Shown here: positions 22,733-33,601 of the stretch, piece by piece
Position numbering within the stretch: position 1 is the first letter of the stretch
Layout: each line of letters begins with the position of its first letter
Source: Limnanthes douglasii subsp. nivea
Taxonomy: Eukaryota; Streptophyta; Magnoliopsida; Brassicales; Limnanthaceae
Assembly (NCBI GenBank): GCA_036936605.1
Contig: JAUPFV010000002.1
Coordinates: forward strand, 341,870,654-341,934,653
Length of the DNA: 64,000 nucleotides
Direction: 5' to 3'
The notes under the pieces: model-generated
The model's database searches: none
Told to the model about the DNA's origin: nothing
Seen by the model: only the letters and a program-made list of their open reading frames with translations
Made by a program: the position numbers and the translations under genes

Positions 22733-25180
22733 ATGTCGAAATCCAAAGTTTGCATTTTAAAATTTGGGCACCAAACAGCTATTGTTCCATTGTCCAAGTT
22801 TACAAATTTTGAAACCCTTCAAGAGTACGTTGAAAGCAAATGACTAGATCTGGTTAGAGGTAACTACACCATTAGCTATTCGTGTGGTGCTCACAAAATT
22901 TGTTTGTTTAATAACGAGAAAGATTTATTGGTTTGATGTCGAACGTCTCAAGACCGTTAATTTTGTTACTGAAGATTAAGTGGTCGATAAAGGGTCTGTA
23001 ATTAAATGTAAACAGCCTAGTCAAATTTCTGAAGCAGCCAATAAAAACCAATGAACGAGCGGGGATACTAGTAATTGTTTAGTTAAATCAACACCGAAAA
23101 AATGCATCTTGATACAACCTGACGGGCAGAAGCTATTGTCGGTTTTGGTCAGTCATTTTCTGAGGGTGCTGCAATCTACAATTATCCTTGTGTCAATATA
23201 AATTAGAGAACGGGTTTATCTTTAAGTACATGCATAATACATTTAGGAAGATCACAGTTTATTGTGTGAACAAAGATTCTGACGGGTGGAAATTGAGGCT
23301 CTATGCATCAATTGATTCCAACACCGGTTTCATGACCATAAAGAAGTTTGGTGATACTCATACATGCAATCCTGTATTCACCAAAATAAAAGCAGACATT
23401 TGACATCTGATTTGATTGCAGATGAAATTCATGATTCGATTACGACCTGCTACAGTATGACAGCAAAATGTATACAGTCCTCTATGAAACAAAACTACGA
23501 TTTAGACATTTCTTATCGTCTATCGTGGAATGATTTAGAAAAGGCAAGACGTGTAGCATTTGGAGATATCAATACTTCTTTTGATTTACTAAAAGGATAC
23601 TTCAAAAGACAAAAGAGTCGTGATATTATAACGGACTGACATTTGGATTTAGCTGCCGACAACATTTTCTGACGTTGTTTTATAGCGTTCGGCGTGTGCG
23701 TTCAGGGTTTTCATTCATGCCGACCTTTGTTGTATGTTGACGGAACCCATCTAACCAGGAAGCATGGTGGCGTGTTGCTCTCAACAGTGGCAAAGGATGG
23801 CAACAACAGTTAGTCCAGCTGTATCTAGTATGACGTTGCTAGATGCGTGAATATACCATTGCTAGATACGCCTAACATTACATTTGTATCTACACTAATA
23901 TGACAATGCTAGATACATGGATGCGTAATTTCTAGATACGCATAATATGATATCGGTAACTGTACTAACATGACATTCGTTGCTGCCCTATTATGACATT
24001 GCTAGATAGACTATGATATATTGCTAGATATATGTAATAAAATTATAGTACACACTTAACTGACATTGCTAGACATGTTATATTGAGTATGGTAGATACG
24101 TTGTATCTACTACAATTGAACCATGCGATTTATGTTTATCCGTTCGTTGCATTTTACCTTGTAATTACCGAGTTGATGTAGGTCTTTTTCCCGTTTCTTG
24201 CGGCATTTTCGGTAGTGAAGACTCAAACATCTGGTTTTGGTTTCTTCAAAGTCTTAAACCTCATTTACTAAGGCGCCAAATAACATTTATTTCAGACCGC
24301 GACACTGATATTATTAACACTATAGTTGTTCTGTATCTTAATGACTACCGTGCTTATTATATCTTCCATCTACTTCAGAATTTGAATAAAGCTCTTTGAA
24401 AAAAACAGAGAGTATACAAAGAATATGCTAGTGATGTTTAAGAGTTGTGCTTATTCTCCGATGGTCGAACTCTTTAACCAACGACTATCACATTTTCAGC
24501 AACAAGGTGCTGCGAGAGTATCTAATTTTCTAAACAATTTTCCATCAGAAAAGTATGTTCAGGCATATGCCAAAGGCAAACGGTATGGGGTAATGACATC
24601 AACAGTTTTCGAATCATTCAACCCGCAGATGAAAAAATTGTCCAATCTACCTACAGTGGAATTTGTCCACATGATTAAAGTTCTGCTTATGACTCAAGTA
24701 ATTTATGTCCCGAGTTTGACAAGAAGTTTAAACAGAATGTAGAATGTGGTTAAACCTGGCTAGTGCATTAATTTTCTGCAGCTTTTTTGAGGTTTTATCA
24801 AACCCGGTAATAGTGGTAAACATGCTTGATTTCGTACATGCGGTTCTTGGCAGCAAGAGTGTTTCCCATGCTCACACGCATTGGTTGCAATAGCATCTTT
24901 AAGCGAAAATCATATGACTTTTATAGAACTATTTTTCACTGCTACAAATTTCAGGTCAAGTTATTCTTTTAACATACCAGCTATAATAGATTTTGGCGAA
25001 GTTTCTATCCCAACGATTATGCCGAGCCAGAAGTTCAACCACTTAATGTTAAAAGACGATCGAGACGGCCGAAAAAAAAACCATATTTCATCTAGAGGAG
25101 AAGTAACCACCATCCAGTCGAGGTGTGGTTGTTGTTTCAAATCAGGACACAACAGGAGATCTTGCGATGCTCCATTCTAA
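22733..25180 (+). pseudogene. MULE transposase, right copy, degraded
   Basis: The start ATG 22733 gives MSKSKVCILKFGHQTAIVP, a PB1-like N-terminus common in MULE transposases. Following blocks: DNA-binding domain with GWKLRLYASID and FGDTHTCNPVF (23188-23403); HLTSDLIADEIHDS (23400-23639); first catalytic Asp region LLYVDGTHLTRKHGGVLL (about 23730-23785); an intron (23809-24181); LFPVSCGIFGSEDSN and ITFISDRDTDI (24182-24420); YVQAYAKGKRYGVM (24425-24742); a SWIM zinc motif around CGSWQQECFPCSHA (about 24845-24885); and a zinc knuckle CGCCFKSGHNRRSC (about 25127-25170). All domains are present in order, but several stops and frameshifts remain. Cut-and-paste transposition enzyme of the nucleus. 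Confidence 0.88.
23809..24181 (+). other. Inferred intron of right MULE transposase
   Basis: Donor GTTAGT after codons for DGNN, acceptor GATGTAG before LFPVSCG; joining gives NN-S-LFP in phase 1. The same donor word, position and phase occur in the left MULE (1618-2333). The intron is 373 bp and filled with TGACATTGCTAGATACG-type units. Confidence 0.7.
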
Positions 25181-25259
25181 ATTTACAAACTTGTACTTTT
25201 AAGTTCATTTTTTATATGCTTGGATAAGTGCTTCTTATCTTCCGATTTATATGTTCTTA

Positions 25260-25720
25260 GACTAGTAACATCACTAGATACATCGTTTGCTTGACTGGTT
25301 AAGTTAATAGTTTACTCTAATTTGACATTGCTATATACGTTACTATGACATTGCAAGATACTACTTCGATAACATTGGTAGCTGGACTAACATGACATTG
25401 CTTGCTTCCCCATTTTGACATTTCTAGATAGACTATGTTGACACTACTACATATATGTTATGACATTTCTAGATATACTAAAAGGACATTGCTAGACACG
25501 TTAATATAACATTGTTAGATAGCCTAATTGACATTGGTAGATAACTTACTTTAACATTTCTAGCTCCCCTTTTATAACATTGGTAGATAGTCTTATACGA
25601 CATTGTTGGATAACCTTGAATGACATTACGAGATAGGCTACTATATATTGTTAGAAACATTAAAAAGGCATTTCCATATATGTCTGGTATGACATTAGTA
25701 GATACTACATCATCTGGTTA
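25260..25720. repeat. CATTGCTAGATAC minisatellite in 3' flank of right MULE
   Basis: About 14-16 degenerate units of 25-40 bp around TGACATTGCTAGATACG. The same unit fills the transposase intron and appears singly in the introns of the accessory gene. Positions 25721-26026 are AT-rich flank with no ORF. Confidence 0.8.
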
Positions 25721-26026
25721 ATAAATTGTGATTGTCTGTTTGTAACTTCCTTTATAACTGCTTTGGTATACTACTTCCTCTCAAATGTTTAGAAAAACTG
25801 TAAATATGTCATTGCTACTGTAAACATCCATAAAACACACAAATAACAAAACAACTAACAACATAATTAGAAATTTGAATAAAGGTCCATGCAAGGCGTT
25901 ACCTCAACCTGGATACCTCAACCCTCACAAAAAATACAAAATCTTTGAGGGTTGATACATTTTACTCCACCAAACAACAAAAAAACATACTAAATAAAAA
26001 AATATTCTGCATGAATTACCATAACA

Positions 26027-26377
26027 TCAATCTGAATCATCGTCGTCGTCCTCTTTGTTAGACTCTTCTTCTTCCTCTTCCTTCTCTTCCTCGTCCTCTT
26101 CCTCATCTGTTTCATTCTCATCATCTGATGCATCATCATCATCATAATCATATGTGTCAACGGGTTCCTCGAATGACTTGTTGTCCCAATTATCTCTTCT
26201 ACGCTTGCGTTTGGAAAGTTTGTTAGGGTCTGACTCGTAACCGTCGAAGGACCAGGAGTCCCCTATATCATACTCGTTCTCGTACGCGAAAGACCAAACA
26301 TAGCAGTTGTTGGATTCTTTAAATGAGTACCTAGAGGTCGTGGTTCTTTTGTACGGCGAGAATAGTCTGAGAACCAA
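26027..26377 (-). CDS. Acidic C-terminal exon of MULE accessory gene
   Basis: A 116-codon minus-strand frame. The first half reads SRYSFKESNNCYVWSFAY and SWSFDGYESDPNKLSKRK; the last 45 residues are almost only Asp, Glu, Ser and Lys. No catalytic motif of a C48 (Ulp1) protease is visible. It probably forms the last exon of the minus-strand gene that begins near 30076, but the junctions are not resolved. The acidic tail could equally be an independent low-complexity frame. Confidence 0.35.
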   Translation of the reverse strand: MVLRLFSPYKRTTTSRYSFKESNNCYVWSFAYENEYDIGDSWSFDGYESDPNKLSKRKRRRDNWDNKSFEEPVDTYDYDDDDASDDENETDEEEDEEEKEEEEEESNKEDDDDDSD

Positions 26378-27263
26378 CCGTCCGATGATGAGTACCTCGG
26401 GAGAATGGAGATGAATGGGCCATTTCTTAGAGAATGCAGTCAGTTTTAGAGAAGTGGTATAAAATGAATAGCCTAAAATTTCAGGACCTCACTTATAGCC
26501 AAACTCAATACCCAATGCTACATCTAATCTAGCGAACTGCAATAAATTTTAGACGTATAGTTAATGCATTTGTAATGATTTAATATCTACCTTTGTCTTG
26601 TCAAGTAATAAATTAACAAATAGGATAAATAACCATTGTTTAATTACTGACGGAGATAGGTAGCATTCATATTGATGTTATTTAATGAACTAGTATGTCA
26701 ATAGTGCTAGATATCCCAGTTTAAGAAAAACTTCCAACCACCATGCATTGTGATTTAAGTGCATTAGTGCTTGCTATTAGTTATTTGAGTCTTTGCGACT
26801 TACGCGTAATTAAGACTGCTAGACGTTAACATATATGAATGTAATTTCCAAATTCAAGGATTTAAAGGTTGCATTTGCCTCATAAACCCTTCGTGCAATT
26901 TATATGCATTCAATATCGTTACTCTTTTGACCATAAAATGTGGTTGTATATCAGATGATCAACCTAACATTGCGATTTGTATTATAATTTTACCATGTAA
27001 TTGCAAAAAACCTTATATATGTAATTGTGATTTATGATGCTTCAACATATTGCTAGACATAATTGTATCCTACGAAAACCAATTCATGCTGTAAACAACA
27101 AAAAACCATTTCAAGTCTAAAACGTTTCTTACATTGTTGATATCAAACCTAGACTTTGCAAACAACAAAACAAAAATCCATCGTAGTCAATATCAAACCT
27201 AGACTTTGGAAACTTCAAAACATGCCGACACATAATACTAAATAAAGTTTAATCTTAACGATT

Positions 27264-27953
27264 CTAAGATCTACTTACATCTTCAATTCCTGTCTCCACC
27301 ATCTTCTCAACGCCAGGTTCTGGCACTAGGACTTCCGGTGCTGCCTGCTCTTGGCCAGTAGAAGAGTTGTCAATATTTTCAGTTGAATCGACAGTGGTTT
27401 CAACCAACTGTTTTGTAGCTTCTTCTTTACTCAGATCTGTCTCTACTGCTTCCAAGTTTGTTGTATCTCCTGCCTTGTTGACGACAGAGTCATTTCCCCC
27501 GATGTCAGTATTTCCTCTCTCCTCTATATTTTCTAGTTTCTCCCCTTGTTGTTCGGTAGTTTTGGTTTCATCATTTTTATGTTCGCTAATTGTTACATCT
27601 TCGTCCACGACAAAATTATTCCCATCACTCTCGTTAGATCCAACTTCATATCCTTGTTCCACTACAACCACTTCAGTTTGTATGCGACAATATGAGTTAG
27701 GGGGTGCTAATGTGCTACTACCAACATTATGTGCCTCCACATCCTCTTTCTCCCTATCAGCATCACATTCAAGTACGGTAGGGCCTATCTCCTTCACAGG
27801 GATATATACAACTGTCGTTGTTGGTGCAATATCTGACCTCGCATCAGCTACATCCTCTAACGTAGTCTCTGGCCTAGGTTTACCCAGGGTTTTTATGATC
27901 ATGTTAACCTGTAAATTCTTATAAGTTTGCCTTTTCAGATCTTTCATTTTCAT
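27264..27953 (-). CDS. Acidic, low-complexity exon of MULE accessory gene
   Basis: A 229-codon open frame without stops, hydrophilic and rich in Glu, Thr, Val, Asp and Asn, starting MKMKDLKRQTYKNLQ. It has no recognisable domain. Length and lack of stops in a region of decayed elements suggest a real exon or recent decay. It sits between the DUF1985-like exons (29188-30076) and the acidic exon at 26027-26377, on the same strand. Confidence 0.4.
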   Translation of the reverse strand: MKMKDLKRQTYKNLQVNMIIKTLGKPRPETTLEDVADARSDIAPTTTVVYIPVKEIGPTVLECDADREKEDVEAHNVGSSTLAPPNSYCRIQTEVVVVEQGYEVGSNESDGNNFVVDEDVTISEHKNDETKTTEQQGEKLENIEERGNTDIGGNDSVVNKAGDTTNLEAVETDLSKEEATKQLVETTVDSTENIDNSSTGQEQAAPEVLVPEPGVEKMVETGIEDVSRS

Positions 27954-28425
27954 TTTTGTCGACTATCATCATATCATTCTCTTCTTATTTTGTATGCTCC
28001 ACCTCAACATGCTCTACTACAATTATTTTTGCGGTGTCTGAAATATCTTAGGTCTTCTTCTGTCTAAATCCATGCATGCAAGATTGGTAAACATTTTTTT
28101 TCTTAATTACCTTCTCGCTAGTATTCACATCCACACGTTCAATATCCTTCTTATATTCACAGCAAAACGGCATTATGAGCATCTACAGTGTCCTCTACTT
28201 TGCTTTCAACTTTTTTAACTCTAACTGTAGACCTTCAACTTGTCTAAAGAAGAATGTTAAATAATATATGTGATTTTGTATACATGCTTTATCCTAAAAA
28301 AGTATACGAATACTCACTTATTTCTTTCTCTGTTCAAGCGAGAACTTCAACCGCTTATTTTGAACTTCCAAGCGGTACATCCTGCTTCTCTTTTTCACCA
28401 CCACCTTGTCATAAAATACCGGTCG

Positions 28426-28788
28426 TTATAGTGCACCAAAACTTGCAATACTTAACCTACGGTGCCTTTTCTTTTTCTTGTTGTTTGCTTTTGTTGGAGT
28501 CGACTTTTTCTTTGCCATGAATTCATGCAGTATAACATCATAATCCTCTCCTCGCAGTGGCGGTGTTGTGTTGTCCTCAAGCTCAATGTATGATGTCCTA
28601 CTACGATTTGTTCTAGCCTGATTATGGAACAATTTGTTTTGCGTTTTTACTGTTCTGTTTGCAATAGACTTCTTTCTTTTCTGACTTCTTACCTCACTCG
28701 TTTGTGCTCCACCTTCAGAGGTCCATCCTAATTCCCTCATTCCAAAAGCTTCACATTCAGCCTTTGTCAAAGATAGCTCTTCATGCAT
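28426..28788 (-). CDS. Basic exon of MULE accessory gene
   Basis: A 120-codon frame with Lys/Arg/Ser-rich composition (SQKRKKSIANRTVKTQNK; ending near NNKKKKRHRRLSIASFGAL). It could contain nuclear localisation signals. No domain is recognised. It has the same strand as its neighbours and is preceded and followed by spacers with CATTGCTAGATAC words that look intronic. Confidence 0.35.
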   Translation of the reverse strand: MHEELSLTKAECEAFGMRELGWTSEGGAQTSEVRSQKRKKSIANRTVKTQNKLFHNQARTNRSRTSYIELEDNTTPPLRGEDYDVILHEFMAKKKSTPTKANNKKKKRHRRLSIASFGAL

Positions 28789-29187
28789 AACTTAACAATT
28801 CTACAAAAGCAAATTCACAGTTTATTAGTATTGGGAATCACAAATACGATCGCCTCACAATTTTTTAATCATGATTGTGATTTACGAGTAAGTATGTTGC
28901 AATTTATGTTAGCAATTAAATCAGTACCTACTCAATAGTAAAGGATTGCGATTGCTTTAAAGTTATAATTGTTAGATATGTTTGGACATATGGTTGTGAT
29001 TTATGTTTTCTGTGTTATTTCTAGATACGTTATATTCCGATACATTGCTAGACCAGTTAAATTCAAATATTTCTAGATACATTGTATTATACCATCAGGT
29101 ACGCATTCATATTTATCTTACCTGCGTATCTCTAAGTTGGTTGACCATCTGGATCATTTCTATAGTTGACTCATCCCCTTACAATTC

Positions 29188-29544
29188 TCACCACTTATAA
29201 CACCTAGGGATTATGTTGGGCCTTGGTATTGAACCTTGATGAAATTGTGCTCCATCAAAAAGGTCTGCATACATAATAAGAAAACATTCAAGTATGATTT
29301 TAATAACTAACATAATAACATAATCCATCGTTTTTACAAATAGAAGAGCAACGCAACCGATAACTCTATCGGGATTCCCGACCTTAATACATTTATCCAA
29401 TGACGTCTGCAGCTTCTCAACTATACTTCTAGACAAGTCGTAGTTGTTTATTTTCTCCAGATCCTCCACATAGAATACTGTAGTCCAACCCACTATATCA
29501 CCTGAAACTGAAAAGAACAGTTTTGAGCATATGAAAAGTATCAT
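29188..29544 (-). CDS. DUF1985/Ulp1-like exon pair of MULE accessory gene
   Basis: The core GWTTVFYVEDLEKINNYDLS and then IVEKLQTSLDKC and RVIGCVALLF resemble the helical domain found N-terminal of plant Ulp1-like proteins carried by MULEs. Acceptor sites are seen: TTTCAG before GDIVGW, and TATGCAG near 29270 before DLFDGAQFHQG, which skips the intronic residues KTMDYVIM in the plain translation. The continuation ends PRPNIIPRCYKW. No protease domain follows. Assignment is by pattern, not search. Confidence 0.45.
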   Translation of the reverse strand: MILFICSKLFFSVSGDIVGWTTVFYVEDLEKINNYDLSRSIVEKLQTSLDKCIKVGNPDRVIGCVALLFVKTMDYVIMLVIKIILECFLIMYADLFDGAQFHQGSIPRPNIIPRCYKW

Positions 29545-29761
29545 CAGACGAGCAAAGTTCTATCCTCGTCCTCCCCTCCGTCCCTAATTGTTTTTTACTG
29601 ATTCCTACAAATTAGAGAACATCATACTCCTTTACTGCAACAATATATCAAAACAAATACAAATTTCGATATTTCATTTACCTTTATCAATGCATTCGAC
29701 CCTTATTTTTCGTTCGTCGGTCCGCTCTTCCTTGCGTGGCGACTCAAGAAATACTTCTGCA

Positions 29762-30076
29762 TTAGCACTGAATCGTTCTCAGCCGGTCACCGTACCGATC
29801 GATAAAGGCCCCCGATTTACTGATAGGCATCTCATCATCCCCGTGTTTCAAGGAAAAAATTGCCTTCACATCCTTCGTAGTTAACTTCATATACTTACGC
29901 CCTATTTTGAAAGCCTTCTTTCTCACATCATACAATTTGAAAATCTCCTCGATCAACTTGTGGAACTTCTTCAACTTCAAATCTTCATTCCTTACGTCGA
30001 ACGATGTTTTGAGAAACATATAGAACGAAGTGTCTCTAGCAGCTTCTATGTGTTCTGCTGTAATTATATTTCTCAT
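29762..30076 (-). CDS. N-terminal exon of MULE accessory gene (DUF1985-like)
   Basis: A 104-codon frame from ATG 30076. The block TSFDVRNEDLKLKKFHKLIE, then YMKLTTKDVKAIFSLKHGDD, fits the start of the DUF1985-like region in plant Ulp1-family transposon genes (a 'KLTxxDVxxIFGLxxG' pattern). It converges on the transposase gene. Positions 30077-31080 upstream hold scattered CATTGCTAGAC words and a TCTCTCTCTC tract near 30930 but no ORF. Confidence 0.45.
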   Translation of the reverse strand: MRNIITAEHIEAARDTSFYMFLKTSFDVRNEDLKLKKFHKLIEEIFKLYDVRKKAFKIGRKYMKLTTKDVKAIFSLKHGDDEMPISKSGAFIDRYGDRLRTIQC

Positions 30077-31080
30077 GAGAACGTTAATTATACTAACTAA
30101 CCCAGACCTGTAAAATACTCATGCCGCAATGATGTATGCCTGCATAAATCGTAATTGTTAGTTATGTATCAACTCCAAATCTAAAATTTAAGATCCTAAA
30201 TTGCAAAAATCTAACACATCAAAAAATAACATGAGCCATTGTGATTGTAATGGCCTTCTTTTACACACTTTGGTAGACATTACCAAGCCAAAACTCATTG
30301 CGTTTTACTAACCAAAAACAACATCTATTGGCTTATAGACATTGCTAGACATAATGTGCCCATACTACAACACTTGCAGACATTGCTAGATACGAGAAAA
30401 AAAATGTTGAACAAGATGTTATTTATGATTAAGCAACCCTCCTTAGCCTTCTTCTCCAGCGGCCTGTGCTGATATCAACGCGAAGAAAAATATAACATCT
30501 GCCGACAACCATTTTTTTTACACAAACCTCTTCAACCCTAAACTACTTTAACTCAAACATAAAAAAAATTCAAAAAAATTTCCCAAATCAGAAATACAAA
30601 CAAACTGAGATATATGACACTGACGAAATCAACAAACTTGCATACAACTCACGAAAAATGTCTCCTCTGACTATTTGAAACCCAATACACTCTCCCAGTT
30701 CAAACAACAACGTTACCATGTGTTTTACGGCCAATAAAATGTTAGCCAAAGAGAAAAACTAACCTGTTTTTCTAAAATGGTGTCGAAAAATATCTCAGAA
30801 TACACTTGATGCTGGGAAGGACGTTTTCTCACCATCGATCGGAGTCGGAAACGGTTATACTCGTCGGGGTTGTTGAGATGATTGTTGTGTCGAGGCGGGG
30901 TTTTTTGGTTCAGTTTTGGTCTTGTGTCTCTCTCTCTTCAAAATTATAAAAAGTGAAATTAGAAGGAATGGTAACCCAAAAGTCAGCATTAGGAGACAAA
31001 AAAGTGGATTCTATTTAAAATGGCCCACTTTATACCCTAGAGGGTATTTTTGTCCAATATTTAGTTCTAGGTACTTTAGA

Positions 31081-31993
31081 AAACTACCCAATTAGTGGAT
31101 ACTACTTTTGTATTATAAATATGAGAATGTATTTATTAGTACTTTTCTCAATTTATTCTTTAGACTTTTTATTTCTTCATGGAATCAATTTGAATATTAT
31201 AAAATTTTGTTTAGTTAACTAATATAATTTGAATTATAATATAATTTTGTCAACAATATTTATTTACCATATAAACTATACCAGTTTATTTGGTTATTTC
31301 AAATATATATTAACAAATATGAGATACTCCAAGATTCAAGAATCAGCCTTTTTAATTTTCTTCTTCTCCAAGTTTTATTTAAGCTTTAATTTGTAAATTT
31401 TTATGGCCTTCATCAACTTCCATGTTGAGTCCATCAACATCCCTCCAAGATGACTTACCTCTCCTTCAGTCTTCAAAGTATCACCAGATTTCACAAGACA
31501 TCCTCAACAAAACATACAACAATATTGGTAAAGAAAGTACTCAAAGAAAGAACATGAAAAATCCATGCATATCCAGTGTTGAAATCTGAAAATCACATAC
31601 CACAAGCCCTACCATCAAACCCCTTGAATTCATAGAAAAAAGGATCACATTTCTATCCAATTTCCCCAAAGCTTCAAAGATAAAATGTTAGTTACAACAA
31701 AGTATACTCTTATTTGGAAATTCTCTAATGGCCTGCCAAAAAGGATACTCCTTAATCACTTATTTGACTCCAAGAAATTCTCATAAGATTTCAACATCTC
31801 AAATTGGGATTCAAGACACATATTTATCCAGTTTTCATCCAAAAAAGATATGTACAAATTATGGTGCAAAAGTATTTGGATTGTTGGAGACCAATCCATG
31901 AGGATCTTTAAATGGACTCTCACTTTCAACCCAAAAATTGAAAACCCTACATGTCCTATCTAGGTAAGAATAGAAAAGATATCAAAATACTTT
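31081..31993. other. Unassigned relic sequence
   Basis: AT-rich. The minus strand between about 31950 and 31380 reads as short open stretches (for example LKTEGEVSHLGGMLMDSTW) that look like a decayed coding region, but no family was recognised. Confidence 0.3.
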
Positions 31994-32136
31994 TATGATA
32001 AAGCATTCATCAACTCCATAACATCCTCGATAGGACAACCCCTCAAGGTTTGAGTCCCTGAAAATAATCGTGTCATGTATAACATACGTTATGGAGTTGA
32101 TGAATGCTTTATCATAGAATTGTTATACATGACACG
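31994..32136. repeat. Interleaved perfect inverted repeats (A-B-A'-B')
   Basis: Arm A at 31994-32022 (29 bp) is the exact reverse complement of A' at 32088-32116. Arm B at 32069-32083 (CGTGTCATGTATAAC) is the exact reverse complement of B' at 32122-32136. A' lies inside the B-B' hairpin loop, so the order is A, B, A', B'. Gaps are 46, 4 and 5 bases. Confidence 0.95.
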
Positions 32137-33084
32137 AAGAAAATAAATTCTAAAAAAAACAAAATCAAACTAACTAAAATAATATTTAAAAAATATAGAA
32201 TTTTGTTTTCTAATATTTGATTATGATTAATGTTATAACAGATGGATACTAATTTCTATTTGCAGTCATATTTAAGTATTTGTTTCTTTTCTAGTAAATA
32301 ATAAATTTTATTATAAAGTTGAGAATATTACAAGCCTATTGCCCTGATTTAAAATAAAATTTGCACTTGAACATAGGAGCTCAATACATACTATGCTCAA
32401 GTTCTCCGAAACTGATATTGGGTTGTGTTTAAATTTCATTTTCATCACGAGAATGAGGTGCAGGCGCAACAATTTCTTCTGAATTGTATCAGAGGTTTCA
32501 TTCGTTTTTTTCGAGGATCGACTCTGGCTAGCTGAATATTTCTCTCAAATATGTAAAGTATTTTCTTTGAGGTATTGGAAATTTGTTTCCTCTAAAATAT
32601 TCCTCTAAAATTTTAGAGCTCTACAAATATAGAAGAAGTTTAAAATGACTACCTATTTTGAATGTTTGTTAGAAGTAATGGATTAAGCTATGTATATCTA
32701 ATAATATATGATTTATATCATAATATATTGGTCCATATGTGTTTTTTCGAAAGCTTGAAGATATTATCTTTAGTCAAACGTTGATGAAATTATATATAAT
32801 ATTTTTGGGGAAAAAAATTCTACAAGCACATATGAAGCAAAAATATTATTACATAGTATAACTCATACATTCAGGATGTATACTTTCGATTTACATGCTA
32901 TTATATCCTCTATAAATTTGGTAGATAGTTTAAGAATTTCACAAGTTCAAAAAGCTTTGAAATATTGAAATTAATATATTAGTCTTCTACCCTTAGGTGT
33001 CCTACTTTTACGCTTTTAAGTAGTGCAAATCCTCTTAGTTGAGATAGGGCCTCATTTTGATTTAAAACTTGTCTCATTCTGCAT

Positions 33085-33432
33085 TTAAGAGTCCATTTAG
33101 CAAGTCACTTTGCAGCTTGATTTTGTTTCTTATAGATATGTACTATAATAATGCTTGAAGATATAAGTTTTCTGCAAGATTAGTGAGTGGTACAAAATAC
33201 ATGAAGCTTTTCCTTTCATAAGAATTTCAATAAGAATAATAACGCCAGACTCAATATTAAGATGACTAATCATATTTTCTTTGCATATAAGTAGCCCATC
33301 TAAATGGGTCATATATTCAGCAATCTACCAAAAGCTTTTAAGATATCTCCCATATTATCTTTTAATAGACCACCACCACTGGATTCATCAGTCAAGATAC
33401 ATGATCCATAAGTATTAAGCTTGGTTTCTATT
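33085..33432 (-). pseudogene. RNase H-like (RVT_3) relic
   Basis: Minus-strand translation gives KLNTYGSCILTDESSGGGLL, then NMGDILKAFGRLLNI, LICKENMISHLNIES, and HIYKKQNQAAK-LAKWT. This is the plant RNase H-like pattern (LNTDGS...GGGGxxRD...ExDS...REANQxADxLA) found in non-LTR elements and in host genes of unknown role. Stops and shifts interrupt it, and the first catalytic Asp reads Tyr (TYG for TDG). Positions 32137-33084 hold nothing recognisable. Confidence 0.7.
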
Positions 33433-33601
33433 TAAGAGAAATACTCATTCTTGGCTTGTTTAAATGATGAAGAACATCGTCCCCTGATCATCCGCGATCA
33501 AGAAGACTCACAACCACCGGATCAGAAGAGTGTTTCAGGGAGGGTTTCAATTGTTTGTCTTCAAAAATTACGATAATTTGATTGTTAAATTTGTTTCTTA
33601 T

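Larger units (their letters stand above)
21097..31080 (+). mobile_element. Composite MULE with transposase and convergent accessory gene
   Basis: A unit of about 10 kb. It begins with the repeat shared with 16842-17967, contains a plus-strand transposase (22733-25180) and a minus-strand multi-exon accessory gene (30076-26027). The word CATTGCTAGATAC or a one-base variant recurs through the leader, transposase intron, 3' flank, and introns of the accessory gene (examples near 22105, 23845, 24060, 25270, 27045, 29055, 30350), which ties the whole stretch together. No clear terminal inverted repeats were found, so both edges are approximate. Plant MULEs that carry Ulp1-like genes often lack long terminal repeats. 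Confidence 0.55.

Noticed and set aside
27367..27924. 185-codon plus-strand frame rich in Ser and Val
   Set aside because: It is the complement of the acidic 229-codon frame (27264-27953). The minus-strand choice agrees with neighbouring exons, but I cannot exclude the plus-strand frame from sequence alone.
26027..30076. Complete Ulp1 cysteine protease gene
   Set aside because: Only N-terminal-type exons resemble that family. The catalytic His, Asp and Cys blocks are not found on either strand between 25.7 and 31 kb.
31994..32136. MITE with terminal inverted repeats
   Set aside because: The arms are interleaved (A-B-A'-B') rather than nested, and no target-site repeat flanks them.
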